Shown here: one piece after another, positions 8,080-17,028 of the stretch
Layout: the number at the start of each line of letters is the position of its first letter
Position numbering within the stretch: position 1 is the first letter of the stretch
Assembly (NCBI GenBank): GCA_012719335.1
Contig: JAAYAO010000459.1
Span: 1-31,870, forward strand
Length of the DNA stretch: 31,870 bases
DNA from: Propionibacterium sp.
Lineage (GTDB): Bacteria; Actinomycetota; Actinomycetes; Propionibacteriales; Propionibacteriaceae
Direction: 5' to 3'
Program-made: the position numbers and the translations under genes
The notes under the pieces: model-generated
What the model was told of the DNA's origin: nothing
Databases searched by the model: none
What the model saw: the letters and a program-made list of their open reading frames with translations, nothing else

Positions 8080-11000
8080 ATGAAGCGGTTCCTGGTGCTG
8101 GGCTATGGCGGTTCCGGCGGATCCACGTTGGCGTACATGATGGATCAACTGCGCTCCGACTTGGCCGCCGAGGGCATCGACCGGATTCCGGCGGGCTGGC
8201 AGTTCGTCCACGTCGACGTACCCAGCGGTGAGGAAAGCGGCCCCGACGGGCTCGGCAATGTCGAACAACAAGGTGGCCGCTACATCGGGTTGGGCCCCAA
8301 GGCCGGCTCCTATGCCGACCTCGATCACACCGTCAGCCGCCGGTTGGCCGGTAACCGGGCGCTGGACACCATCGGCACCTGGGCGCCGCGCAACCCGGCT
8401 TCGATCGCCACCCCGATCTCGGTCGGCGCCGGCCAGTACCGAGCCGTCGGCCGGATGATCACCCTGTCGAAGGTCGAACAGATCCGCGCCGACCTGCAGA
8501 CCGCCTGGGACGACCTGCACCGCAACGAAACCCACTCCGAGATGGCGCAGGTGGCCCGCACCCTGAAGATGGACGGCTACTCCCAGCAGGAGGTGCCGAT
8601 CGTCCTGGTGGTGTCGTCGATGGCCGGTGGGGCGGGCGCCTCGATGGCCCTGGACGTGTGCCGGATCCTGACCACCATCCCGGGGCTGGACCCGAAGCTG
8701 ATGGCGGTGTTCATGGTCTCGGCCGACATCTTCGATTCACTGCCCGAATCGGCCCGCAGCGGGGTGCGCTCCAACGCGTTGGCGATGCTCGGTGAGATCG
8801 TCGCCAGCCAGACCGGGGTGGCGGCCGCCCACGACATGCGGATGCTGGACGCTCTCGGCGCGACCTTCGGGTCGATCCCGGAGATTCCCTTCGCCCGGGT
8901 GTTCCCGGTCGGCCGGTTCGTCGGCTCGCAGCGCACCATGTTCGGTGACGGGTCGCCGAAGGCGATCTACCGTGGCCTGGCCCGGGGCTTGTCGGGAATG
9001 ATGATGTCGGAGGAAGCCTCCGGCCAGTTCGTCTCCTACGACCTGGGCAACACCGGTTCGGTGCCGCCGGATTCGCGCTACCTCGGCTGGGGCGCGCAGG
9101 CCGACGCCCTGCCCTGGGGCTCCTTCGGGTTCGCGTCCCTGTCGATGGGCCGCGACCGGTACGCCGAGTACGCCGCCCAACGCATCGCCCGCTCCGCGGT
9201 CGACCGGCTGCTGGACGGCCACCTGCAGGAGGGCAACACCGCCTCGGGCACCGAACAGGTCAAGGCCCTGGTGCAGAGCCAGTGGCGCCGCACCTGCGCC
9301 GATTTCGGGCTGTTCGAGGGCTCCGGGTCGAAGGACTACGGCCCGTTGGCGAACTGGTTGCAGGCCTCGGCCCTGCCCCGACAGACCGTCGACCAGGTCG
9401 GGCGGGGCGTGATCTCGTCCTACGTGATCGGTCAGTTGCCGCCGCCGGACGGTCACGAGTCCCAACAGTGGGTGCCGATCCTCTCCCAGGTGCTGGCCGC
9501 CCAGCGCGGCGCGCTGACCGAGGCCACCGCCCAACAGGCCTACACCTGGAGCTTCGAGTTCGCCCGCGGCCTGCAACACCGCACCGTAAACGCCGTCGGC
9601 CAGGCGATCGCCCAACTCGGCCTGACCTATGCCGCTGCGGTGCTGCAACGGATGGAAGCCCACCTCAAGGAGTCGGTGATTCCGGCCGCCCAGGAGCTGA
9701 GCCGGTTCGACAACACCGACATCGTGGCCCTGCCGCCGGAGGTGACCAACGCGATCGCCGGGATGCGCGGCAAGATCGTCAACGGCGGTGAGATCATCGA
9801 CCGGATCGCCTCGGCTCTGCTGAACAACTTCCACAACCACATGTACGCCAAGGCGTCGGGACGGTTGGCCGAGGTGCTCGGTTCGTACTGCACCGACGTG
9901 CTCGGCCCGCTGTTGGAGGCGATCAACGAACAGCGCCGGTTGCTGGAACAGGCCCGCGACTCCGCCGTCCGCCACGACGGGCTGGCCCGGTTGGCGACCG
10001 ACCAGTACAACGCCTGGCCGTCGGACGAGGACATCCGGGCCCCGGAACGGTTCGACGAGGCCAACAACGAGGTGTTGCTGACCAACTCCGCCCAGTTCCT
10101 GGGCCAGTACGTGGCCGACCTGCAGGCCTCGGTGCAAACCCAGACCCAGGGCTTCCCGGCCGCCCGCAATGCGGTCACCCAACGGGTGATCCAGGGACTG
10201 TGGGAGACCACCGGCGGGGTGCAGCCCCCCGGCGGGCTGATCGAGATCACCACCGGATGGCAGTCGCGGGTGTTCTCCACCAACCCGCACAACGGCGAAT
10301 CGATCGTGCCCAGTCGGGCCCGGTTCGACGTGCATGCCCGGCCGGCCGAGTTGCTGGAGCGGGCCCGCCTGTTCGTCGCCCGGCCGGAACAATCCTTCCA
10401 CCGGTTCTGCTCGCTGTCGCTGCGCGATTACGTGCGCGGGGTGGGGGCGATGGAATCCGAACGCGCCCAGCGCAGCACCGACATCTCCGACAAGTTCCAG
10501 CAGGCCCTCACCCTGGCCCTGCCGTTGATCAGCGCCAACGACGGGCTGGTGCAGTTGCTGCACGGCGGCAACGCGGCCGAGTACCGGTTCAAGTTCTCCG
10601 CGGTACCGTTCGCCGACCTGCCGGTGGCCGACGACCTGGAACGGGTGTTGGTCAACAACCCGCAGATCGACCAGTCCAGCCGCGACAACTACCTGCGTTC
10701 GGTGCGCGACTCCGATCAGGTGCGCCGGATCGACGTGTTCGGCTCATACCCGCTGTACGCCCCGGTGTGTTTCGACTCGATGCTGCGCCCGGTCTCCGAA
10801 CAGTGGGCGACGACCCCACCGGCTGCCCGGGAGGCCTTCTGGTCGAACCGGCGCACCCGGCCGCTGGAGGCGGCCCTGCCGATGGGTACCGAGGAGCGGC
10901 GGGCGATGGTGGCCGGCTGGTTCCTGGGCCAGGTGGTGGGCGCGGTGCAGTTGCCCGAACCGCCCTACGACCAGCCCGCGCAGGTGTTCGACACCGAGAA

Positions 11001-11628
11001 GCGCGCCTGGCAGCAGTTCCCGCATCCGCTGCTCACCCCGCCGGAGCGTTTCAAGGCGCCCTACGACTGGTTGCCCGCAGTGCTGGAATCGATCCTGCTG
11101 GCCCTCTCGCGCAGCCACGAACGTCCGGTGATGGGGTCGATGGCGGCCTACCACGCGCTGCGCAGCCTGTTCGACGCGAGCCCGTTGGGGCCCGCCTCGG
11201 GCATCGTCGAACGATCGGGCAAGCAACTGCTGCTGACCTGGTTGCGTGACGGTGACATCGGTTCGGGACGCACCACCCGGGTCGCGTCGGCGGCCGGGGC
11301 GACCACGCCGGAGGAGCGGGCCGAGGCGGCCAAGGAGTTCCTGCACACCATCTCGGAGTTGGCCTCGGTGCACTTCATGGCGCCCGGCGACTCCGGGGCA
11401 CCCGGTGGCGGCACCTTCTCGGTGATCGACGACCGCGACACCGCCTCGCAGACCCCGATCTTCCGCGACCTGGCCCCCGACGTGTTCTGGGCGACCCGGC
11501 AACTGTCCGGGATGGTCGACGAAGCCCTGGCCCGGGTGAACGCCCCGGCCGGTCAGCCGCTCGGCGGCACCGGCCCGGCCCAACCCGAACAGAAGACGGT
11601 GCACATTCCCGACGGTGGGGTGTTCTGA
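8080..11628 (+). CDS. tubulin-like protein (large, 1182 aa)
   Basis: 1182 aa, ATG at 8080 with a strong AAGGAGAAGG ribosome site 45 nt after the vWA gene. The N-terminus KRFLVLGYGGSGGSTL is a glycine-rich nucleotide-binding loop, and VSSMAGGAGASMALDV (178-193) occupies the place of the tubulin/FtsZ G-box (consensus GGGTGS/TG). This matches the bacterial 'tubulin-like' family (Pfam Tubulin_2 type), though I assign it by motif reading only. The protein is far longer than FtsZ; residues after about 400 are mostly helical, with no TM helix or other domain that I can name. The last residues are PDGGVF. In similar families the function is not established; GTP binding and filament formation are possible but unproven. 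The next GTG follows its stop directly, without a gap. Confidence 0.8.
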   Translation: MKRFLVLGYGGSGGSTLAYMMDQLRSDLAAEGIDRIPAGWQFVHVDVPSGEESGPDGLGNVEQQGGRYIGLGPKAGSYADLDHTVSRRLAGNRALDTIGTWAPRNPASIATPISVGAGQYRAVGRMITLSKVEQIRADLQTAWDDLHRNETHSEMAQVARTLKMDGYSQQEVPIVLVVSSMAGGAGASMALDVCRILTTIPGLDPKLMAVFMVSADIFDSLPESARSGVRSNALAMLGEIVASQTGVAAAHDMRMLDALGATFGSIPEIPFARVFPVGRFVGSQRTMFGDGSPKAIYRGLARGLSGMMMSEEASGQFVSYDLGNTGSVPPDSRYLGWGAQADALPWGSFGFASLSMGRDRYAEYAAQRIARSAVDRLLDGHLQEGNTASGTEQVKALVQSQWRRTCADFGLFEGSGSKDYGPLANWLQASALPRQTVDQVGRGVISSYVIGQLPPPDGHESQQWVPILSQVLAAQRGALTEATAQQAYTWSFEFARGLQHRTVNAVGQAIAQLGLTYAAAVLQRMEAHLKESVIPAAQELSRFDNTDIVALPPEVTNAIAGMRGKIVNGGEIIDRIASALLNNFHNHMYAKASGRLAEVLGSYCTDVLGPLLEAINEQRRLLEQARDSAVRHDGLARLATDQYNAWPSDEDIRAPERFDEANNEVLLTNSAQFLGQYVADLQASVQTQTQGFPAARNAVTQRVIQGLWETTGGVQPPGGLIEITTGWQSRVFSTNPHNGESIVPSRARFDVHARPAELLERARLFVARPEQSFHRFCSLSLRDYVRGVGAMESERAQRSTDISDKFQQALTLALPLISANDGLVQLLHGGNAAEYRFKFSAVPFADLPVADDLERVLVNNPQIDQSSRDNYLRSVRDSDQVRRIDVFGSYPLYAPVCFDSMLRPVSEQWATTPPAAREAFWSNRRTRPLEAALPMGTEERRAMVAGWFLGQVVGAVQLPEPPYDQPAQVFDTEKRAWQQFPHPLLTPPERFKAPYDWLPAVLESILLALSRSHERPVMGSMAAYHALRSLFDASPLGPASGIVERSGKQLLLTWLRDGDIGSGRTTRVASAAGATTPEERAEAAKEFLHTISELASVHFMAPGDSGAPGGGTFSVIDDRDTASQTPIFRDLAPDVFWATRQLSGMVDEALARVNAPAGQPLGGTGPAQPEQKTVHIPDGGVF

Positions 11629-14331
11629 GTGAGTGACAGCCTGGTCGTGCTGGTGGCACCACCCGGCCCGGCCGACGGCGTGGTGGAAACCCTCGTCGAC
11701 TGGTCGGCGGCCGGGCTGGTTGCTCCGTTCGCGGTTGTCGACCCCAGTTCGATGGGGTCGGGCATGATCGCGGCGACCGTGGTCGACCGGGGGCACCGGG
11801 CCGGGATGGGCCTGGACGACGCGGTCACGGTGCGGGCCTGGCAACGGGTGCGGTTGTGCGTGCTGGTGCCGGCCCTGGGGGAGGCTCCCTCGGCCTCGGC
11901 CCGGATCGAACACGCGGTACACGAGGTGGTGTTGCGTACCGGGGCGGTGCCCCGGGTGGAACTGTTGCGCTGCCTGATCACCCGCCCGGCCTCCGGCACC
12001 GGCCGGGGGGAGTTCGCCCGGGAGGGCTGGCACAACCTGCTGCTCGCCCCGGAGGAATCCCGCGGCCCCGGTCGGGGCCAGACCCGCTTGGACCCGGCCA
12101 CCGACCCGGTCACCATCGGCCCGGACGCGGCCGCCGCGATCGCCGGGGTGACCGGCCTGTGGGCCGGCCTGGACCAAGCCCCGTTGGACGGGGTCGCGCC
12201 CGACCCGGGACGCACCGTCCGGTTGGTGCGGTCCTTCCACCGCCGACTGGACGCCCGTGAGGTGGCCGACCGGGTACGCCACGAGGTGATCAACACCGGT
12301 GAGGTACCCCGGCCCCGATTGCACGGCTCCCAGGCGGTGTACATCGACGACTCGGCGATGGCCACCCACGACATGGCGATGGCGGTGCTGCGCAAACACG
12401 CGCCCCTGTTCCGGGGCCAACGGGTGCAGCCGGCGGCCACCCCCACCGAGAAGGTCGGCGTCGGCCGGGCCCTGTCGATGCTGTTCTCGTTCATCTGGGC
12501 CTCGATCACCCTGGCCCCGATGAAGTGGTACTCGATGGTGGTCGGCAACGTGTCCGCAGCCGCCGCCCGGGGCACCCAGGCACTGGTCTTCGGTTCCGAC
12601 CCGTCGGCCTACAACGTGGTCGCCAAGGGTGAACTGGCCAGCGGGGACGCCGACTGGCAGGACATCGCCCGCGCCTCGGCCGACCTGGAAACCGCCCTGG
12701 TAGGTGGCGGGCCGCGCCGGCACGAGGCCAGCGGGGACTTCTCCGGCGTATGGCGCGACTACGTCGAGGTGGGGTTGACCCTGATCGACGCCGGCGACCG
12801 CTCGCACGCCCTGCCGCCGGTACAGGTCGGCACCGAACGGGGCGTGCTGCGTCACCCCGCCCTGGTCGCCCCGTCACCGGGGGACGCGTTCACCGCGATT
12901 CCGCCCCGGGTGGCGAACGCGGTACGCATCACCACGGTGCGGGCCGGTGACCCGTTGGGCACCCACACCCTGCAGCAGCGCCTGCTGGCGCTGTCGAACC
13001 AGCCCAGCCTGGCCCGTGAGGTCGACCAGACCCTGCGTGATCTGGCCGCCTGGCAACAACAGCACCACAACTCGTACGCCGCCCGCACCGGAGCCCTGCT
13101 GGGCAAGCAGTTGATGGACACCAGCGACGAAGTGCGCACCCTGATGAGCAACGTCTCCCGGGCGGCACCGGTGGATCTGGACACCGGCACCGCGGAGCGG
13201 CAGAAGTCGATCGCCGCCTGGATGCGGGCGGTGCTGATCGTCTTTCTGGTGTCGGTAGCGGCACTGATTCTCGGCGGGGCCCGGGACTGGTTGAACTGGC
13301 TGCCGGCCGGCATCGGCATCGGCATCAACCTGGTGTTGTGGGCGGTCAGCTCGATGGTGCTGTTCCTGCTCAGCCAACGCGAACTGTTCCGCGACCTGCA
13401 CCGCCGCAAGGTGGCGGTCTCCCAGGCCGAGGCCGACCGGGAGAACCTGCGGATCGCGACCCGGGATCTGCGCCGGCAAACCGAGGCTTACGGCCAGCTC
13501 CAGGAATGGACCCGGGTTCTCGGCGTGGTGGTGCACGAACCCTTCGGCCGCAGTGGCGGGCAGCAGGGCCGGGTCGCGGCGCTGGAATCCGGGCTGCCGT
13601 TGAACGCCCAGGTCGGCTTCGCGGTGCCCGAACCACAGTCCACCGGTGAGGTGGTCGCCCACCTGCGCCGCACCGTCTTCGTCCCCGGGTGGCTGTCGGC
13701 GCCGTGGGAACGGGCCCTGACCGATGCCGGCGGCAGGCTCGGCCCGCAGGCCTTCGACCTGAGCGAGGACCCGCGCCGGATGTTCGGGCAACGCGCCGGG
13801 GTGAGCGAATCGTGGCTCACCCGCTGGTCGGCGCTACTGGAACGCGACGGGGTCGGGGAGGCGGCCGCCGACGAACTGTGGCACCGGGTGCTGGACGAAC
13901 TCGGCCAGGGCTCGGCCGACCTGCGCCGCCGACTGATCTCGACCGTCCGGGTGGTGGGGCAGCGCGACCCGGTACCGGTGTCGGACTTTCTCGGTGGGCT
14001 GGACGAAGACACCGATCACGGCCGACGCTTCGACGAACGGGTGCTCAGCCGCGAAGCGCAACTCGCCGACCGGGCCCGGGTGGCGACCCGCTGGCCCCGG
14101 CGGGTGAACGACGGGCTGTCCAGTGCGGTGGTGCTGACCGAACTGTCTGCCGGCATCGCCGAATACGACATCGATCTCACCGGCGCCTCGGCCACACCCA
14201 CCGCACCGGTTTCGACCGATTGGGCCGAACCGGCCCCGGCCACACCGGAACACCCCACCCCGGGTGACCCGACCCCGACCCGCACAACCCCGACCCCGCA
14301 GATGCCGGGGGGCTCCGGGATGGTGTTCTGA
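11629..14331 (+). CDS. large two-TM coiled-coil protein of the tubulin-like/GTPase operon
   Basis: 900 aa, GTG at 11629, immediately after the previous stop. I do not recognise a family. Visible parts: an N-terminal alpha/beta region (LVVLVAPPG start, 1-280); a hydrophobic, tryptophan-containing stretch (about 283-306) that may be amphipathic or membrane-associated; a helical region; then two clear TM helices (about 532-550 and 558-581) in a hairpin, followed directly by a charged coiled coil (about 584-630) and a C-terminal helical domain. The last ~50 residues are Thr/Pro-rich and end in GGSGMVF. The hairpin puts N- and C-terminal domains on the same, probably cytosolic, side. Inferred role: membrane anchor for the tubulin-like protein, based only on adjacency and coupling. 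Confidence 0.75.
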   Translation: MSDSLVVLVAPPGPADGVVETLVDWSAAGLVAPFAVVDPSSMGSGMIAATVVDRGHRAGMGLDDAVTVRAWQRVRLCVLVPALGEAPSASARIEHAVHEVVLRTGAVPRVELLRCLITRPASGTGRGEFAREGWHNLLLAPEESRGPGRGQTRLDPATDPVTIGPDAAAAIAGVTGLWAGLDQAPLDGVAPDPGRTVRLVRSFHRRLDAREVADRVRHEVINTGEVPRPRLHGSQAVYIDDSAMATHDMAMAVLRKHAPLFRGQRVQPAATPTEKVGVGRALSMLFSFIWASITLAPMKWYSMVVGNVSAAAARGTQALVFGSDPSAYNVVAKGELASGDADWQDIARASADLETALVGGGPRRHEASGDFSGVWRDYVEVGLTLIDAGDRSHALPPVQVGTERGVLRHPALVAPSPGDAFTAIPPRVANAVRITTVRAGDPLGTHTLQQRLLALSNQPSLAREVDQTLRDLAAWQQQHHNSYAARTGALLGKQLMDTSDEVRTLMSNVSRAAPVDLDTGTAERQKSIAAWMRAVLIVFLVSVAALILGGARDWLNWLPAGIGIGINLVLWAVSSMVLFLLSQRELFRDLHRRKVAVSQAEADRENLRIATRDLRRQTEAYGQLQEWTRVLGVVVHEPFGRSGGQQGRVAALESGLPLNAQVGFAVPEPQSTGEVVAHLRRTVFVPGWLSAPWERALTDAGGRLGPQAFDLSEDPRRMFGQRAGVSESWLTRWSALLERDGVGEAAADELWHRVLDELGQGSADLRRRLISTVRVVGQRDPVPVSDFLGGLDEDTDHGRRFDERVLSREAQLADRARVATRWPRRVNDGLSSAVVLTELSAGIAEYDIDLTGASATPTAPVSTDWAEPAPATPEHPTPGDPTPTRTTPTPQMPGGSGMVF

Positions 14332-14334
14332 GCC

Positions 14335-17028
14335 ATGACCCAAGCCGAACGACGCCGCCAGGTGCTGCTGCAATGGGCCGCCGACTGCCGGGGCCGCGGC
14401 ATCGCCGTGCCCTCCGACATCGAACTGGGCCGGATCGCGCTGCACCGGGGCATCCCGGCCGGCACGAACTCGCCGCTGGTGGCCCGCTGGCGCCAGGTGA
14501 TGATGGACCTGATGTGGTTGGCCGACACCGGGCACCGTGACCCGGTCGGGCAGGTGCGGCTGCGATCGATGCCGCCACCGGGCGGTCCGCCCGGTTTCCC
14601 ACCACCGGCGCAACCCGGTGGGGCACCCCGGCCGATGACCTCGGCCGCCGGCCCACCACAACCGGGGCAGGTACCCGGTCAACCACCCGGCCGTCCCGCC
14701 CCGGCCCCCGGCCCCGGCGCCGCGCCGCCCGGGGCCCGACCCGGCCAACCGCCGGCCGCGCGCCCACCCCAGGTGCAGGTGCCACCACCGAACCGCACCG
14801 GGGCCCCACCCGGCAGCGCCCACTCCGCACCGGGGTGGCAGTTGGTCGGCGGTCACCCCAGCAGCGGCAGTTCCGCGGCGATTCCCTCCGATGCCGTGCT
14901 GCCGTCCGGCGGGTCGATGATCATCCCGAACCAGCCCACCGGCCAACCCGGGCCACCGGTCGGCGCCCCACCGGCAACGGCCGGACCCGCGGCGGCACCG
15001 CCCACCGAGGACGATCTGATCACCCGGCTGCGGGCGTGGCGCGACGACCACAACGTCGAGGAGGTCAAGGACCGGCACCTGCGAATGGTGGTGTCCAACG
15101 ACAGCCGCACCTTGGAGGAGATCGCCGCGGTGCTGCCCGCCTCGGCCCGGGCCCGCGCGGTGGAGATCCTCAAGGTCGTCAACGCCTTCCATTCCGTCGT
15201 GCGCCGTCGCGAACCCGAACCCGACCCGGCACCCGCAGCCCCGCCCAAGGCCCCCGAGCAGAGCCCGGAACCCACCGACAACCCGGCCGAGGTACACGTC
15301 GCCTGGGACGATCCGGAACGGATCGCCCCGCTGCTCGATGCCTTCGCGCCGGTCGATTTCAGCGAGGAGATCAACCCCGACCCGGTGCCGATCCGGGCCA
15401 GTGGCCAGGGCGACGACCTGCTGTTGCGCTGGCCCGCCTGGCGCAACACCGACCGCGACCGCGACGGCCGTCCCGATGACGCATCGCTCGCCGAGGCCGA
15501 CTGGTTCGTGGTGTACCGGCTGGTTGCCAGCGACGACATGACCCCGTACTCGCCCGATGTCGCCCAGGTGGTGGCGGTCACCACCCGGCTGGGCGCCAAC
15601 GATGTGCGGCCCCCGACCGGCCCGGTGCGCCGCTACCAGGTGTGGGTCAACGACGGCCCGACCCGGGAGGAGGCCTGGGCGAATCAACCCCGACTGCACG
15701 CCCACACCGCGGTGGTGGCCAAACCCAGTGCGGTCGACATCCGCGAGGACGAGGGCCGGGTGATCGGCCAATGGGGCGTCGCGCCCGGAGTGCGCGCGGT
15801 ACGGGTGTTCCGAGTGCCCGCCGAACGCGCCCACGGTGGCACCGGCGACCCGCAGTACCGCATCCTCGCCAACGAGACGAACCTCGGCGGGTTCGTCGAC
15901 GACGGCGCCGAACCCGGCCGCCACTACGTGTACCAACTCTTCGTCGAGGCCGACGTGGACGGGGCACTGCAGTTGTCGTTGCCCACCATCGTGCCGCTCA
16001 CCACCCGGGCGGTGCTGGAACCGGTCACCGACCTGGTCTGCACCTTGGAGGAGGGTGAGGACGGGGCCAAGTTCGACCTGCAATGGTCCCCGCCGCCGAT
16101 CGGGCGGGTGGTGATCTACCGCACCACCCTGGGGCCGTTGCCGGGGGCGGACGCCGAAACGGTGGTCGCCGAGGCGCTGCCACAGATGCGGCTGCCCGCC
16201 GACGACCGACTGGCCCACCCGATCACGGTGACCGGCGACGGTTCGGCCACGATGCTCGATGTGCCCTGGCCACGGGACTGGGTGCGCACCTACTTCACCC
16301 CGGTCACCCTGCACGGCGATCAGGCCCGGGTCGGGCGCACCATTCCGCAGGTTCGCACCCGATCGGTGCGCGATGCGAAGATCTTCGAACGGGTCACCCA
16401 ACAGGTGCTCACCATGCCGTGGCCCGAGGGGGCGGCCACCGTGCAGGTGTTCATGTCCCCGCCGGGGGAGCCCGCCGAGCTGGCGATCGCCGGCACCCCC
16501 TTCGCGGAGATCTCCGCCGCCGCCTACCAGCGGTTCGGCGGCCTGCACTTCAACCAACTGCTCGACGCCACCGGGTGCGACCTGCACCTGGTGCCGCTGT
16601 CGTTCGCGGCGGGGGAGAAGATCGTCGGCCGCTCCACCACGGTGCGCTACCCGGGGCTGATGCGGTTGTACTACGGCTGCGAACAGTTGGGCAACGGCCT
16701 GCTGATGGTGCGGGTGCGCGGCGAGTTCGACAACCCGACCGCCCCACCGTTCGTGTTGGTGCACAACCCGACCCGCCTGCCGCTGGACGTGAACGACGGA
16801 CGCACCGTCCAGGTGCGCGCCGAAGTGGCCGGGCCGAACGGCCCGCTGATGGCCCGCTTCGCCCCCGCCGGGCTCAGTTCGCAATGGTCGACCGGGTGGG
16901 TCGCCGAGGTCGGCTCACTGGGGCCGGGCTACCTGCGGGTGTTCGCCGATGTCCGCGTCGACGACCTCAAGTCGGTGGCGGTGCTCGACCCACCGATGGA
17001 GTACCTGCGGCTCGGCGGTGTTCGGTGA
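14335..17028 (+). CDS. Pro-rich multidomain protein with fibronectin-like beta domains
   Basis: 897 aa, ATG at 14335, 3 nt after the previous stop. Order of parts: N-terminal helical domain (1-75, TQAERRRQVLLQWAADC start); Pro/Gly/Ala-rich linker (about 80-205); second small helical domain (about 224-285); an acidic Pro-rich linker (293-318); then about 570 residues of beta-strand-rich sequence with fibronectin III-like stretches (RRYQVWVNDGP, HYVYQLFVEADVDG, RVVIYRTTLG). A DxDxDGxxDD loop sits at 373-382. There is no signal peptide and no TM helix, so it is cytosolic unless exported otherwise. Family not recognised; the beta-domain assignment is by appearance. Its stop overlaps the GAP1 start (GTGA), suggesting equimolar production with GAP1. 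Confidence 0.75.
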   Translation: MTQAERRRQVLLQWAADCRGRGIAVPSDIELGRIALHRGIPAGTNSPLVARWRQVMMDLMWLADTGHRDPVGQVRLRSMPPPGGPPGFPPPAQPGGAPRPMTSAAGPPQPGQVPGQPPGRPAPAPGPGAAPPGARPGQPPAARPPQVQVPPPNRTGAPPGSAHSAPGWQLVGGHPSSGSSAAIPSDAVLPSGGSMIIPNQPTGQPGPPVGAPPATAGPAAAPPTEDDLITRLRAWRDDHNVEEVKDRHLRMVVSNDSRTLEEIAAVLPASARARAVEILKVVNAFHSVVRRREPEPDPAPAAPPKAPEQSPEPTDNPAEVHVAWDDPERIAPLLDAFAPVDFSEEINPDPVPIRASGQGDDLLLRWPAWRNTDRDRDGRPDDASLAEADWFVVYRLVASDDMTPYSPDVAQVVAVTTRLGANDVRPPTGPVRRYQVWVNDGPTREEAWANQPRLHAHTAVVAKPSAVDIREDEGRVIGQWGVAPGVRAVRVFRVPAERAHGGTGDPQYRILANETNLGGFVDDGAEPGRHYVYQLFVEADVDGALQLSLPTIVPLTTRAVLEPVTDLVCTLEEGEDGAKFDLQWSPPPIGRVVIYRTTLGPLPGADAETVVAEALPQMRLPADDRLAHPITVTGDGSATMLDVPWPRDWVRTYFTPVTLHGDQARVGRTIPQVRTRSVRDAKIFERVTQQVLTMPWPEGAATVQVFMSPPGEPAELAIAGTPFAEISAAAYQRFGGLHFNQLLDATGCDLHLVPLSFAAGEKIVGRSTTVRYPGLMRLYYGCEQLGNGLLMVRVRGEFDNPTAPPFVLVHNPTRLPLDVNDGRTVQVRAEVAGPNGPLMARFAPAGLSSQWSTGWVAEVGSLGPGYLRVFADVRVDDLKSVAVLDPPMEYLRLGGVR

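Noticed and set aside
8080..11628. FtsZ or TubZ
   Set aside because: The protein is over twice the length, the G-box is divergent, and there is no cell-division gene nearby; 'tubulin-like' is as far as the sequence goes.
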